DNA of 64,000 nt. Origin: Serratia surfactantfaciens. Its GTDB lineage: Bacteria; Pseudomonadota; Gammaproteobacteria; Enterobacterales; Enterobacteriaceae. A program made the translations under genes and the position numbers. A model generated the notes under the pieces. That model saw only the letters and a list, made by a program, of their open reading frames with translations. It did no database searches and was not told the origin of the DNA. The stretch lies in contig NZ_CP016948.1 in NCBI RefSeq assembly GCF_001642805.2, forward strand, positions 2,542,001 through 2,606,000. The letters are read 5' to 3'. This document shows positions 9,458 to 19,338 of this stretch, piece by piece. Each line of letters begins with the position of its first letter. The stretch's first letter is position 1.

Positions 9458-9894
9458 ACGCCAATACGCCGCGCGCGCTGGCTCAGCGCTGCGCCGAGCA
9501 AATGTTTCAGCAAGATACCTGCGCTCAGGCGATGGGTATGCATATCGACGCCGTCGACGCCGGGTACGCGCAGGTCAGCATGACCGTCGGCCCGCAGATG
9601 CTCAATGGCCACCAGACCTGTCACGGCGGCCAGCTGTTCAGCCTGGCGGACACCGCTTTCGCCTACGCCTGCAATAGCCAGGGGTTGGCGGCGGTCGCCT
9701 CCGGCTGCAGCATCGACTTCGTCCGCCCGGCGCTGGCCGGCGATCGCCTCACCGCCAGTGCGGAGGTGCGCCATCAGGGCAAAGCCACCGGGCTGTATGA
9801 CGTCGAGATCGTTAACCAACTGGGCAAAACCGTCGCCTGGTTCCGCGGCCGCGCGCACCGCCTCGGCCACAGCATTTTAGGAGAGCAGGCATGA
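9454..9894 (+). CDS. paaI: Hydroxyphenylacetyl-CoA thioesterase
   Basis: This 146-residue hot-dog thioesterase is thought to rescue CoA from dead-end ring-hydroxylated phenylacetyl-CoA products. The hot-dog signature [19 protein letters not shown] includes the HGG helix start and the catalytic Asp. It overlaps both neighbours by 4 bases (paaH and paaJ), so the three are probably translationally coupled. Confidence 0.95.
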   Translation: MNANTPRALAQRCAEQMFQQDTCAQAMGMHIDAVDAGYAQVSMTVGPQMLNGHQTCHGGQLFSLADTAFAYACNSQGLAAVASGCSIDFVRPALAGDRLTASAEVRHQGKATGLYDVEIVNQLGKTVAWFRGRAHRLGHSILGEQA

Positions 9895-11096
9895 ATCAGG
9901 CATTTATCTGCGACGGCGTGCGCACCCCGATCGGCCGCTATGGCGGCGCGCTGGCACAGGTGCGCGCCGACGATCTCGCCGCCCTGCCGCTGCGCGTGCT
10001 GCTGGAACGCTATCCGCAGGTGGATTGGACGCAGCTGGACGATGTGATCCTCGGCTGCGCCAACCAGGCCGGGGAGGACAACCGCAACCTGGCGCGCATG
10101 GCGCTGCTGCTGGCCGGGCTGCCGGTCGGCGTGTCCGGCACCACGGTGAACCGCCTGTGCGGCTCGGGTCTGGATGCGCTGGCGATGGCGGCGCGCAGCA
10201 TCAAAGCCGGCGACGCCGGGCTGATGCTGGCCGGCGGCGCAGAATCGATGACCCGCGCGCCGCTGGTGATGGGCAAGGCCGACAGCGCCTTCAGCCGCCA
10301 GGCGCAGCTGTACGACACCACTCTCGGCTGGCGCTTCGTCAACCCGCGCATGCAGGCCGAGTTCGGCACCGATTCGATGCCGGAGACCGCCGAAAACGTC
10401 GCGGCGCAGTTCAACATCAGCCGCGCCGATCAGGACGCCTTTGCGCTGCGCAGCCAGCAGCGCGCCGCCCGGGCGCAGGCGCTGGGCTACCTGGCGCAGG
10501 AGATTGCTCCGGTCAGCCTCACCGGCAAAAAAGGCGCGGTGACGCTGTTCAGCCAGGATGAGCATCCGCGCACCGACACCACGCTCGAGCAGCTGCAGGC
10601 GTTGAAAACCCCGTTCCGTCAGCCCGGCAGCGTCACCGCCGGCAACGCCTCGGGGCTGAACGACGGCGCAGCGGCACTGCTCGTCGCCTCCGAAGCGATG
10701 GCGGCACGCCAGGGCCTGACGCCGCGCGCGCGCATCGTTGCCACCGCCACCTGCGGCGTGGAGCCGCGGCTGATGGGCATCGGCCCGCTACCCGCCACCC
10801 GCAAGGTGCTGGAGATCGCCGGGCTGAGCCTGGCGCAGATGGACGTTATCGAACTGAACGAAGCGTTCGCCTCCCAGGCGCTAGCGGTGATGCGCCAGCT
10901 TGGCCTACCGGACGATGCGCCGCAGGTCAACCCCAACGGCGGCGCGATCGCTCTGGGACACCCGCTGGGCATGAGCGGCGCGCGCCTGGCGCTGGCCGCC
11001 CTGTTTGAACTGGAACGGCGTGCCGGCCGCTACGCGCTTTGCACCATGTGCATCGGCGTCGGCCAGGGCATCGCCATGATCATTGAGCGTGTCTGA
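9891..11096 (+). CDS. paaJ: 3-oxoadipyl-CoA / 3-oxo-5,6-dehydrosuberyl-CoA thiolase
   Basis: This 401-residue thiolase carries out the two beta-ketothiolytic steps, releasing acetyl-CoA and finally succinyl-CoA. Thiolase motifs present are [12 protein letters not shown] (nucleophilic Cys), [19 protein letters not shown] (catalytic His) and [10 protein letters not shown] (second Cys). The ATG overlaps the paaI stop. Confidence 0.95.
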   Translation: MNQAFICDGVRTPIGRYGGALAQVRADDLAALPLRVLLERYPQVDWTQLDDVILGCANQAGEDNRNLARMALLLAGLPVGVSGTTVNRLCGSGLDALAMAARSIKAGDAGLMLAGGAESMTRAPLVMGKADSAFSRQAQLYDTTLGWRFVNPRMQAEFGTDSMPETAENVAAQFNISRADQDAFALRSQQRAARAQALGYLAQEIAPVSLTGKKGAVTLFSQDEHPRTDTTLEQLQALKTPFRQPGSVTAGNASGLNDGAAALLVASEAMAARQGLTPRARIVATATCGVEPRLMGIGPLPATRKVLEIAGLSLAQMDVIELNEAFASQALAVMRQLGLPDDAPQVNPNGGAIALGHPLGMSGARLALAALFELERRAGRYALCTMCIGVGQGIAMIIERV

Positions 11097-11111
11097 CCCC
11101 TGAGGCTAACC

Positions 11112-12419
11112 ATGACAATAAATCCACAGCCCCTCGATAGCATCGAATTCGCCTCGCGCGATGAGATTGAAGCGTTGCAGTTGGCGCGCTTGAAATGGAC
11201 TCTGCACCACGCCTACGACAATGTGCCGATGTACAAACGCAAGTTCGACCAGGCAGGCGTGCACCCTGACGATCTTAAACAGCTGAGCGATCTGGCGCGT
11301 TTCCCTTACACCACCAAGCAGGATCTGCGCGACAACTACCCGTTCGACACCTTCGCAGTGCCGATGGAACAGGTGGTGCGCATCCACGCCTCCTCGGGCA
11401 CCACCGGCCGCCCGACGGTGGTCGGTTACACCCAGCGCGACATCGATAACTGGGCCGATATCGTCGCCCGCTGTCTGCGCGCCGGCGGCGCCACCGCCAA
11501 AGACAAGGTGCACGTCGCCTACGGTTACGGCCTGTTCACCGGCGGCCTGGGCGCACACTACGGCGCGGAGCGGCTCGGCGCCACGGTGATCCCGATGTCC
11601 GGCGGCCAGACGGAACGCCAGGCGCAGCTGATCCTCGACTTCAAACCCGACATCATCATGGTGACGCCGTCCTATTGCCTGACGCTGATCGACGAGCTGG
11701 AGCGCAAGATGGGCGGCGATGCGCGCGGCTGTTCGCTGCGGCTCGGCGTGTTCGGCGCCGAACCCTGGACCGAAGCTCTGCGGCACGAAATCGAAACCCG
11801 CATGGGCATCAAGGCACTGGATATCTATGGCCTGTCGGAAGTGATGGGGCCGGGCGTAGCGATGGAATGCCTGGAGAGCGGCGGCGGCCCCACCATCTGG
11901 GAAGACCACTTCCTGCCGGAGATCATCTGCCCGGAGACCGGCGTCGCCCTGCCGGACGGCGAGCACGGCGAACTGGTGTTTACCACCCTGACCAAAGAGG
12001 CGCTGCCGGTGATCCGCTACCGCACCCGCGATCTCACCCGTCTGCTGCCGGGGGACGCGCGCCAGATGCGCCGCATGGGCAAGATCACCGGCCGTTCCGA
12101 CGACATGCTGATCATCCGCGGCGTCAACGTCTTCCCGTCGCAGGTGGAAGAGCAGATCATGCAGTTCGAGCAGCTGTCGCCGCACTATCAGCTGCAGGTC
12201 AGCCGCAGCGGGCACCTGGACACGCTGGCGGTGCGCGTCGAGCTGAAAGAATCGGCGCTCAGCCTCAGCCACCAGCAACGTTGCGACATCTGCCACCAGC
12301 TGCGCCACCACATCAAATCGATCGTGGGCGTCAGCACCGACGTCAGCATCGCCAACTGCGGCGATATTCCGCGCTCGGAAGGCAAGGCGCAGCGCGTGGT
12401 CGATCTGCGGCCACGTTGA
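11112..12419 (+). CDS. paaK: Phenylacetate-CoA ligase
   Basis: This 435-residue AMP-forming ligase activates phenylacetate, the first step of the pathway. The P-loop-like motif HASSGTTGRPTVVGYT and the adenylation core DIYGLSEVMGPGVAMEC are present, with the C-terminal lid Lys in RSEGKAQRVVD. It ends the catabolic operon; 78 bases separate it from paaX. Confidence 0.96.
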   Translation: MTINPQPLDSIEFASRDEIEALQLARLKWTLHHAYDNVPMYKRKFDQAGVHPDDLKQLSDLARFPYTTKQDLRDNYPFDTFAVPMEQVVRIHASSGTTGRPTVVGYTQRDIDNWADIVARCLRAGGATAKDKVHVAYGYGLFTGGLGAHYGAERLGATVIPMSGGQTERQAQLILDFKPDIIMVTPSYCLTLIDELERKMGGDARGCSLRLGVFGAEPWTEALRHEIETRMGIKALDIYGLSEVMGPGVAMECLESGGGPTIWEDHFLPEIICPETGVALPDGEHGELVFTTLTKEALPVIRYRTRDLTRLLPGDARQMRRMGKITGRSDDMLIIRGVNVFPSQVEEQIMQFEQLSPHYQLQVSRSGHLDTLAVRVELKESALSLSHQQRCDICHQLRHHIKSIVGVSTDVSIANCGDIPRSEGKAQRVVDLRPR

Positions 12420-12497
12420 GGCGCACGGTGTCACGGATGACGCCGCCCTAAATTATGGTAATGTTATGGCTCATCGAAGGCTAACCCATGGAAAAAT

Positions 12498-13436
12498 ATG
12501 GAACATAAACTGGATGAGTTCATTCGCCATGCCGTCGACGCGCAGCCGATCAGCGGCACTTCGCTGATCATTTCGCTGTACGGCGACGCGCTAAGCCACC
12601 GCGGCGGCGAAGTGTGGCTCGGCAGCCTGAGCGCGCTGCTGGAGGCCTTCGGTTTCGGCGATCGCTTCGTGCGCACCTCGGTGTTCCGCCTGCAGAAAGA
12701 GGGTTGGCTGGCGGTGGAGAAAATAGGCCGCCGCAGCTTCTACCGCGTGACCGATCAGGGAATGCGTCAGTTCCGCCACGCCGAATCGAAAATTTATCTG
12801 CGCGAGCAGCCCGCCTGGGACGGCAAGTGGGAGCTGTTGCTGCTGGAAAGCGCCGATAAAAACGCGCGCGCGCGGCTGAAAAAAGAGCTCGGCTGGCTCG
12901 GGTTCGGGCAGATCGCCAGCAACCTGATGGCCGCCCCCACCCACGCGCAGACCGACGTGACGGCGCTGCTCGGCGAACTGAACGCCAGCGAGCAGGTGAT
13001 CTACTTCCGCGCCGATTACCCCTACAACCGCTCCGAACAAACCCTGCAGAAACTGGTGGCCGACTGCTGGTCGCTGAGCGAGGTGGCCGCCGGCTATCAC
13101 GAGTTTATCGTCTCCTTCCGGCCGCTGATGGCGCTGCTGCGCGAAGTCGACCCGGCGGCGCTGACGCCGCTGCGCTGTTTCCAGATTAAGCTATTATTGA
13201 TTCACTTCTTCCGTCGCGTGGTGTTGAAAGATCCGCTGCTGCCGGACGCGCTGCTGCCCGCGCAGTGGGAAGGCCAGATCGCCCGCAATCTGTGCATCAA
13301 TCTCTATCAGCAGGTCGATCGCGCTGCGACGGAGTACGTCAGCTCGCTGGCGGAGACCACCATCGGCGCCTTGCCCGCGCCGGCCGCCGGTTACTATCGG
13401 CGCTTCGGCGGCCTGCCGCGCGACCCTACATGTTAA
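12498..13436 (+). CDS. paaX: Phenylacetyl-CoA-responsive repressor PaaX
   Basis: This 312-residue PaaX-family regulator has an N-terminal winged helix (about residues 15-90), a central domain containing WDGKWELLLLES and a C-terminal PaaX_C region. It represses paaZ and paaA-K until phenylacetyl-CoA is made. ATG 12498 is the only credible start; an ATG nine bases upstream is out of frame. The 78 bases before it are AT-rich (AAATTATGGTAATGTTATGG) and could hold its own promoter, as in E. coli. Confidence 0.94.
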   Translation: MEHKLDEFIRHAVDAQPISGTSLIISLYGDALSHRGGEVWLGSLSALLEAFGFGDRFVRTSVFRLQKEGWLAVEKIGRRSFYRVTDQGMRQFRHAESKIYLREQPAWDGKWELLLLESADKNARARLKKELGWLGFGQIASNLMAAPTHAQTDVTALLGELNASEQVIYFRADYPYNRSEQTLQKLVADCWSLSEVAAGYHEFIVSFRPLMALLREVDPAALTPLRCFQIKLLLIHFFRRVVLKDPLLPDALLPAQWEGQIARNLCINLYQQVDRAATEYVSSLAETTIGALPAPAAGYYRRFGGLPRDPTC

Positions 13437-13448
13437 GGAACTCACGCT

Positions 13449-14045
13449 ATGCCTGTGTATCAGATTGACGGCCTGACGCCGGTCGTTGACCCCAGCAGTT
13501 ACGTGCACCCGACGGCGGTGCTGATCGGCGACGTGATCGTCGGCAAACACGTGTATATCGGCCCGAACGCCAGCCTGCGCGGCGATTTTGGCCGCCTGGT
13601 GATCTGCGACGGCGCCAACATTCAGGACAACTGCGTGATGCACGGCTTCCCGCAGCAGGACACGGTGGTGGAAGAAGACGGCCATATCGGCCACGGCGCC
13701 ATCCTGCACGGCTGCCGCATTCGCCGCAACGCGATGGTGGGCATGAACGCGGTAGTGATGGACGGCGCGGAGATCGGCGAGAACACCATCGTCGGCGCGA
13801 TGGCGTTCGTCAAAGCCGCGGCGACGATCGAAGCCAACAAGCTGGTGGTCGGCAGCCCGGCGCGCGTGCTGCGCGATCTGACCGAACAGGAGCTGGCCTG
13901 GAAGATCGCCGGCACTCGCGAGTATCAGGATCTGGTGCAGCGCTGCAAATCCTCGCTGCACGAAGTGGCGCCGTTGACCGCAATCGAGCCGGGCCGCCAG
14001 CGCCTGAGCTTCGGCGATCACCTCATCCCGAAAAGCCAGCTTTAA
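13449..14045 (+). CDS. paaY: PaaY hexapeptide-repeat thioesterase
   Basis: This 198-residue left-handed beta-helix protein has the gamma-carbonic-anhydrase-like fold and repeated hexapeptides (for example [20 protein letters not shown] and [19 protein letters not shown]). PaaY is a thioesterase that relieves trapped CoA intermediates. It lies 12 bases after paaX and closes the locus. Confidence 0.95.
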   Translation: MPVYQIDGLTPVVDPSSYVHPTAVLIGDVIVGKHVYIGPNASLRGDFGRLVICDGANIQDNCVMHGFPQQDTVVEEDGHIGHGAILHGCRIRRNAMVGMNAVVMDGAEIGENTIVGAMAFVKAAATIEANKLVVGSPARVLRDLTEQELAWKIAGTREYQDLVQRCKSSLHEVAPLTAIEPGRQRLSFGDHLIPKSQL

Positions 14046-14051
14046 TCCCCA

Positions 14052-14073
14052 GGGCTGAGGTGCGCCTCAGCCC
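14052..14073. terminator. Hairpin ending the paa operon
   Basis: A perfect 9-bp stem GGGCTGAGG/CCTCAGCCC with a 4-base loop lies between convergent paaY and the amino acid permease gene. There is no clear U-tract; it probably acts in both directions. Confidence 0.55.
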
Positions 14074-14083
14074 CTGCCCCGCA

Positions 14084-15481
14084 TTACTCCACCTCCGGCG
14101 CCTTGAACGGCGACGGCGCAGCCGCGCGGCGGCTCTGGAAGCGGTAGGCCACCACCAGCAGCAAGGTGAACGGAATGCCGAACCACAGCGTCATGCGGAA
14201 GAATTCGGTAAACGCCGTCGAGATCATCAGCGCCGCCATCAGCCCGCCACCCAGTAAGGTGGTATAGGGGAATCCCCACATGCGGAACTTCAGATGGGTC
14301 TGCCGGTGCCGGCGGCGGAAGAACAGATGGGTGACGAAGATCATCAGCCAGGTAAAACAGGCGCCATACACCGAAATGGACATCATGGCGGCGAACGACG
14401 TTTCCGGCGCCACCAGGCTCAGGACGATGGACACCACGATGCCGATGCATGACATCGCCAGCGCATTGACCGGAATGCCGCGCCGGCTGACGCGCCCCAG
14501 CGCCGCCGGCGCCTGCCCGGCGCGCGACAGCGAGAACATCATGCGGGTGGTGATGTACAGCTGGCTGTTCATCGCCGACAGCGCCGCCACCAGCACGATA
14601 AAGTTGAAGATGCCGGCGGCGGCAGGCAGATGGATCACGTTCATCGCCATCAGGAACGGGCTTTCGCCGGTGCCGGACTGGCGCCAGGGCACGATGGCCA
14701 GCATCAGGGCGATCGACAGCATGTAGAAAATGAACAGCCGCACGATGGTGCCCTTGAACGCCGCCTTCACCGCAATCACCGGATTTTTCGCCTCACCGGC
14801 GGCCACCGCGATCATCTCAATGCTCAGGTAGCTGAAGATGGAAACGATCACCGCAAACCACATGCCCTTGATGCCAAACGGCATAAAACCGCCGGTGGTC
14901 AGGTTGCGCAGGCCGTAGGTCGGGTTGCCCGAGAACGCCAGGATGCCGATACCGATCAGAATGAAGGCCACGATCGCCGTCACTTTGACGGTGGACAGCG
15001 CGTATTCCACCTGGCCGAACGACTTCACGCCGATCACGTTGACCGCGATCACCGCCGCCGAGAACAGCAGCACCCACGGCCAGGTCGGCGTCGCCGGAAA
15101 CCAGAACTGCATGTACATGCCGATGGCGGTGACTTCGGTGCCCACCGCCAGCACCACGCAGGACCAGTAGGAGTAGCGCACCAGAAAACCGAACAGCGGG
15201 CCGAGATAAAATTCGGCGTAGTCGCCGAACGAACCGGGCGTCGGGTGTTCGGAGGTCATTTCCGCCAGGCTGCCCATCAGCAGCAACGCAATGACGCCGC
15301 CGATCAGGTAGCTCAGCAAGACCGACGGCCCCGCCATCTGAATGGCATAGGCGCTGCCGAGAAACAGCCCGGTGCCGATGGCGCCGCCTATCGCCAGCAT
15401 CGACATCTGCCCGGCGGTAAGATGCTTGTTCAACCCGCCCTGGCGACGGGCGATATGCTCAAAATCATTCATCTGTGGCAT
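14084..15481 (-). CDS. APC-family amino acid permease (AAT subgroup)
   Basis: This 465-residue inner-membrane amino acid:proton symporter has about 12 membrane segments. The family opening GGLNKHLTAGQMSMLAIGGA followed by IGTGLFLGSA is present, as is the conserved SYLSIEMIAVAAGEAKNP in segment 6. The start MPQMNDF is used because an ATG at 15,481 follows GGGA; the longer frame runs into the upstream gene. It is the last gene of a four-gene operon with an aminotransferase, RidA and an arylformamidase-like hydrolase, which hints at an aromatic or related amino acid as substrate. The exact substrate cannot be read from sequence. Confidence 0.85.
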   Translation of the reverse strand: MPQMNDFEHIARRQGGLNKHLTAGQMSMLAIGGAIGTGLFLGSAYAIQMAGPSVLLSYLIGGVIALLLMGSLAEMTSEHPTPGSFGDYAEFYLGPLFGFLVRYSYWSCVVLAVGTEVTAIGMYMQFWFPATPTWPWVLLFSAAVIAVNVIGVKSFGQVEYALSTVKVTAIVAFILIGIGILAFSGNPTYGLRNLTTGGFMPFGIKGMWFAVIVSIFSYLSIEMIAVAAGEAKNPVIAVKAAFKGTIVRLFIFYMLSIALMLAIVPWRQSGTGESPFLMAMNVIHLPAAAGIFNFIVLVAALSAMNSQLYITTRMMFSLSRAGQAPAALGRVSRRGIPVNALAMSCIGIVVSIVLSLVAPETSFAAMMSISVYGACFTWLMIFVTHLFFRRRHRQTHLKFRMWGFPYTTLLGGGLMAALMISTAFTEFFRMTLWFGIPFTLLLVVAYRFQSRRAAAPSPFKAPEVE

Positions 15482-15501
15482 GGCAGTGTTCCCGAGCAGA
15501 G

Positions 15502-16689
15502 TTAGACGGTACGGGTGACGTCGAGAATGGCGGCGGTCACGTAATCGATATTGCCGGGGTTGAGCCCCGGCAGGCACATGCGGCCGGGCGCAACCAGATA
15601 GATGGCGTAGCGTTGCCGCAAGGTTTGCAGCTGCGTTTCGTTCAGGCCGGTATAGCTGAACATGCCGCGCTGATCGCGAATGCGCCGGTGATCCAGCGAA
15701 GAACTGCCCCGTGCCAGCCCGGCGGCCAGCTGCTCACGCATCTGCTTGATGCGCGAGCGCATTTCCGCCAGCTCGTTGCGCCAAAGCGCACCGAGTTCGG
15801 CATCACCGAGCAGGATTTCCACGATCTGGCCGCCGTGTGTCGGCGGGCAGGAGTAGCTGCGGCGGATCAACGTTTTTAACGCGCCTTTGACGTTGGCGGC
15901 GTTTTCCACATCGGCGCAGCGCACCGACAGCGCGCCCAGTCGCTGGCCGTACAGCGCCACGTTTTTGGAGAACGAGTTGCAGACCAAAAACGGCAAGTCG
16001 ATTTTCAGCGCTTCGCGTACTGCCAGACAATCCTCGTCCAGCCCGTCGCCGAAGCCCTGATAGGCGATATCGAACAGCGGCAGCAGGTTGCGCCGCTGCA
16101 GTACGGCGAGCGTAGCGCGCCACTGCTCCGGCGTCAGATCGGTGCCGGTCGGGTTATGACAACAAGGATGCAGCAAGACCACGCTGCCAGGCGCCAGGTT
16201 GCTCAGCGCGTCGAGCATGGCGGCGAAACGCAGGCCGCCCACCGCCTCGTCAAAGTAGGGATAGGTTTTCACCTGCAACCCGGCGCCTTCAAAAATCGCC
16301 CAGTGGTTGGCCCAGGTGGGATCGGACACCCAGATCTCGCTGCGCGACAAAAAGTGGCGCAGAAAATCCGCCGCCAGCTTCAGCGCCCCGGAGCCGCCGA
16401 CGGTCTGCACCGTGGCGATGTCGGCCACAGTTCGCTCACCGAACAGCAGCGTCTGCACCTGGCTAGCGAACTGCGGCGAGCCTTCGATCGGCGGGTAGCC
16501 ATGCGGGCGACGCAGCGCCAGCAGGCGTTGCTCGGCGGCCGCAACCGCCTGCATCAGCGGAATATTCCCCTGCTGGTCGTAATACAGCCCAATGCCTAAA
16601 TTCACTTTGTTCGGATTGGGGTCCTGCAAATAGGCTTCCATCAGCGACATAATAGGATCGGCTGCGGAAGGCGCAATCTGTTTAAACAT
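15502..16689 (-). CDS. Aromatic/aspartate aminotransferase (AspC/TyrB family)
   Basis: This 395-residue class I PLP aminotransferase has the GIGLYYDQQGN opening, LHPCCHNPTGTDLT (substrate and PLP contacts), DIAYQGFGDG and the Schiff-base Lys in CNSFSKNVALYG near residue 241. It is diverged from housekeeping AspC and TyrB. Within the operon it lies 58 bases after RidA and 20 before the permease, so it probably transaminates the amino acid that the permease imports. Members of this family can transaminate kynurenine, which is relevant given the upstream gene, but that is inference. Confidence 0.85.
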   Translation of the reverse strand: MFKQIAPSAADPIMSLMEAYLQDPNPNKVNLGIGLYYDQQGNIPLMQAVAAAEQRLLALRRPHGYPPIEGSPQFASQVQTLLFGERTVADIATVQTVGGSGALKLAADFLRHFLSRSEIWVSDPTWANHWAIFEGAGLQVKTYPYFDEAVGGLRFAAMLDALSNLAPGSVVLLHPCCHNPTGTDLTPEQWRATLAVLQRRNLLPLFDIAYQGFGDGLDEDCLAVREALKIDLPFLVCNSFSKNVALYGQRLGALSVRCADVENAANVKGALKTLIRRSYSCPPTHGGQIVEILLGDAELGALWRNELAEMRSRIKQMREQLAAGLARGSSSLDHRRIRDQRGMFSYTGLNETQLQTLRQRYAIYLVAPGRMCLPGLNPGNIDYVTAAILDVTRTV

Positions 16690-16747
16690 GACGCATCCTT
16701 AATTCATTATTGAATTAATATAAGAACGGATTTAAGCGGAAATTAAA

Positions 16748-17119
16748 TCAGGCGATAGCGCTGACGGTAATTTCTATTTTCATTCCCGGCACCACCAGTT
16801 TTTCGACAATCACCGTGGATCGGTTAGGGTAAGGATAATTAAAGTATTCTCGGTAAATATTATCGAGACATTTAACGTCGTTGACGTCGGTAAGATAAAC
16901 GATCACCTGCAAGACCTTATCGCTGTGGCTGCCCGCCGCCTTCAGCGTTTGCGCTAGATTGTCGAAGGTCAACGCAATCTGTTGCTCCGGCGCGCCGGTC
17001 TCGATGCTGCCGTCCGCCCGCACCGGGCCATGAGCGGTAAACAGCATGCCGCCGCCCCGTGTAGCCCAGGAAAAAGGCTGGCCGATTTCCGGCAGCCCGG
17101 TCTCTACGATCTCGCGCAT
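16748..17119 (-). CDS. RidA-family imine/enamine deaminase
   Basis: This 123-residue RidA/YjgF/UK114 protein (residues include GGGMLFTAHGP, the conserved KVLQVIVYLTDVNDV and VPGMKIEITVSAIA) would hydrolyse reactive enamines released by PLP enzymes. The start at 17,119 is preferred over 17,134 because GGGAA precedes it at suitable spacing and it follows the hydrolase stop by one base. Its position just before a PLP aminotransferase fits the family role. Confidence 0.85.
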   Translation of the reverse strand: MREIVETGLPEIGQPFSWATRGGGMLFTAHGPVRADGSIETGAPEQQIALTFDNLAQTLKAAGSHSDKVLQVIVYLTDVNDVKCLDNIYREYFNYPYPNRSTVIVEKLVVPGMKIEITVSAIA

Positions 17120-17120
17120 G

Positions 17121-17918
17121 TCAGTGTTTCCCATGATGATCAAGTTGGCGAAGCAGCGCGCCGTCGGCGGCGAACAACGCATCCAGAATGGTGAAATGGT
17201 TGGCACCGGGCACCGCGACCAGTTCCGCCGGCAGCCCATGTTGATGCAGCGCCGCGTGATAGTGGCGCGACTGGCCGATCAGTTCCGGTAGCTCAGCCGC
17301 GCCGTAATACAGCGTGAGCGGTTTGATTCGCGCCGGCAGGTGGCGCGCTGGGCTGAGCGTTTCAATCTGCCGCGCGGTCAGCTGCAGCGCCCGGTTGACA
17401 TAGCTTTCTCGCAGCGGCGCCAGCTCGAACAGGCCGCTGATGGGAAAGACCGCATCCACCATCGCATGCTGCTGCCAAAACGCCGCCAGATGCCCGCCGG
17501 CGGAATGGCCGCACAGGTGCACCGGATGGGCGTCGTGCGGCGGCAGGCGACGCTGAATGGCATCCAATGCGGCGCCGATCTGCCGACAAATAGCGTCAAG
17601 ATTAACCGCCGGCGCCAGCGTATATTCCACCAGCACCACGTCGAATCCCAACGCCAACGGCCCGGCGGCGATAAAGGCGAAATCCGCCTTATCGCAAAAT
17701 TGCCAATAGCCGCCGTGAATAAAAATTAACGTCCCCTGATGTTGCTTTGCAGAATAGAACCAATCCAATGTTTCGCGTTCGCTTTCACCGTAAGCAATAT
17801 TCTTTTCATGCCGCGTCTGATTATAAACGGCCGCGCTGCGGGTTTGAAACGAAGCCAAAATAGCCGCTTCATCATCCACCGTAGCGCCGTTATCATAGCT
17901 CCCCGCAAGTTGTCTCAT
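17121..17918 (-). CDS. Alpha/beta hydrolase, arylformamidase (kynurenine formamidase)-like
   Basis: This 265-residue cytoplasmic hydrolase closely follows the vertebrate-type arylformamidase pattern: HGGYWQ oxyanion motif (residues 68-73), nucleophile Ser139 in CGHSAGGH, and a late GANHF with the catalytic His near residue 242. Such enzymes remove formate from N-formylkynurenine. No tryptophan dioxygenase or kynureninase lies in the window, so the natural substrate may be another N-formyl or ester compound. It is the first gene of the operon, followed after one base by RidA. Confidence 0.78.
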   Translation of the reverse strand: MRQLAGSYDNGATVDDEAAILASFQTRSAAVYNQTRHEKNIAYGESERETLDWFYSAKQHQGTLIFIHGGYWQFCDKADFAFIAAGPLALGFDVVLVEYTLAPAVNLDAICRQIGAALDAIQRRLPPHDAHPVHLCGHSAGGHLAAFWQQHAMVDAVFPISGLFELAPLRESYVNRALQLTARQIETLSPARHLPARIKPLTLYYGAAELPELIGQSRHYHAALHQHGLPAELVAVPGANHFTILDALFAADGALLRQLDHHGKH

Positions 17919-18029
17919 ATATTAAACTTCGTTTATTATTTAAAATATAAAGTAACTATTAGCAGCGGCAAAATTATTGTCAAGATGGGCGTTGCAGCAA
18001 TGCGCGTCCGGTAAAATAAAACCTCGTTT

Positions 18030-18067
18030 GCGGCGAAAAAGTTTAACCCATGAAACTTTTTCGCCGC
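18030..18067 (-). terminator. Long perfect hairpin downstream of the enoyl-CoA hydratase
   Basis: A 15-bp perfect inverted repeat (18030-18044 and 18053-18067) has an 8-base loop. Read on the minus strand it is followed by a T-rich run ending TTTTATTTT, so it probably terminates the gene at 18,158-18,925. The stem itself carries A5/T5 tracts. Confidence 0.65.
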
Positions 18068-18157
18068 CGGCCGCGTTTATTTTTGCCATGAAAATAGCAC
18101 GAATGCCGAGGGCGATCGCTGAGAGGTTGCTGGCCGCACCGAGCCAGGCATCGGGGT

Positions 18158-18925
18158 TCAGACCAGATTGGTGAAGTCTGGCCGGCGCTTTTGCACAAAG
18201 GCGGCAAATGCCTCTCTGGCCTCCGCGCTTTGCAGCCGCGCCATGAAAACGCTCAACTCCAGGTCGGTCTGGGCAATGAGATGCTCGGCATCACGCATGA
18301 GTTTTTTCGTTGCCTGCAGCGAAATCGCCGGTTTGGCCGCCAGCCTCCGCGCCACCTGACGCGCCTCCTCGTCGAGAGCGGCGAGCGGAACGCATTTGTT
18401 CGCCATTCCCCAGGCAACCGCGTCCTGCGCGGCGACGGGCTCACCGAGAGCGAACATCTCAAAGGCTCTGACATAGCCTATCCGCGAAGGTAACAAATAG
18501 CTCGAGGCGGCCTCCGGCACCAAGGCTAAATTCACGAACGGCGTGCTCAACTCCGCATTATCGGCAACCAGCACATAATCACAGTGCAGAAGCATGGTGG
18601 TGCCAACACCGACCGCCTTCCCCTGCACCGCGGCGACGAGAGGTTTGGTGATACTGGCCAGGCTCTTTAAAAAGCGCACGACCTCTTGCCCCCCGCTGCC
18701 TTGCATGACCTGCGAAGCAAATTCATTGATGTCATTGCCGGCAGTAAACATGTCGCCCGCCGCCTGGAGCAGAATGACCCGAATGTCCGACTCCGCTTCC
18801 GCAATAGCCAAAGCATCGGCCAAAGCCGCATACATCGCCGTCGTTAGCGCATTCTTTTTATCCGGCCGTGTTAACGCGATCGTGAGAATACCTTCGTTCT
18901 TGTTGATGGCGATGTCAGCTGTCAT
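18158..18925 (-). CDS. Enoyl-CoA hydratase/isomerase family protein
   Basis: This 255-residue crotonase has the N-terminal LTRPDKKNALTTAMY, the oxyanion-hole motif AGNDINEF, GKAVGVGTTMLLHCDYVLVADN and PFVNLALVPEAASSYLLP. The first Glu position of hydratases is occupied by Val-Asn-Leu-Ala-Leu-Val-Pro-Glu context with only one Glu, as in isomerases and some 2-enoyl-CoA isomerase-like proteins, so isomerase or hydratase activity cannot be separated here. It is a single gene with its own terminator, not linked to paa. Confidence 0.8.
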   Translation of the reverse strand: MTADIAINKNEGILTIALTRPDKKNALTTAMYAALADALAIAEAESDIRVILLQAAGDMFTAGNDINEFASQVMQGSGGQEVVRFLKSLASITKPLVAAVQGKAVGVGTTMLLHCDYVLVADNAELSTPFVNLALVPEAASSYLLPSRIGYVRAFEMFALGEPVAAQDAVAWGMANKCVPLAALDEEARQVARRLAAKPAISLQATKKLMRDAEHLIAQTDLELSVFMARLQSAEAREAFAAFVQKRRPDFTNLV

Positions 18926-19279
18926 GTCCCCTCCTTATTTTCAAACGCGGCTCATTCATCCGTTTGCTGCGGCTAAAACACATAAAGATATTACCCCAGC
19001 CAAATCACAGCATGTCGAATGCCTGTATGAGTATAGGTTGCAATAGCGATGCAGAGAGCGTCAAAAGACAACGCCATAAGTAGGGCTGGCATTGAAGAAC
19101 TCACATGCTGTTTATTTTGGCGTACGGAGAACGGCATTCAGAATGGTAAAGCATGACGCGCCGCCGGATACCCTCAGTAAACGACGTCCTCGGCGGGGAG
19201 ATTGGCGATGACATTGATAAGCGCTCACATACCCAGGCAGAGCGCTGTCAAAAGGTAGAAAATGCCGTCAGGCAAAATT
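18926..19279. other. Intergenic region without a supported gene
   Basis: No coding frame with a ribosome site and plausible composition was found here on either strand. The part next to 18,925 must hold the promoter of the enoyl-CoA hydratase gene. The rest contains no clear repeat apart from the hairpin starting at 19,280. Confidence 0.5.
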
Positions 19280-19307
19280 GCCGTTCGCCTCAGCTTAAGC
19301 GAACGGC
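19280..19307 (-). terminator. Hairpin after the small gene at 19,339
   Basis: A 9-bp stem GCCGTTCGC/GCGAACGGC (19280-19288 and 19299-19307) is followed on the minus strand by AATTTTGCC. This fits an intrinsic terminator for the 71-residue gene upstream. Confidence 0.5.
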
Positions 19308-19338
19308 GGCGCCTGCGATGTCGGGAAACATCGGCAAA

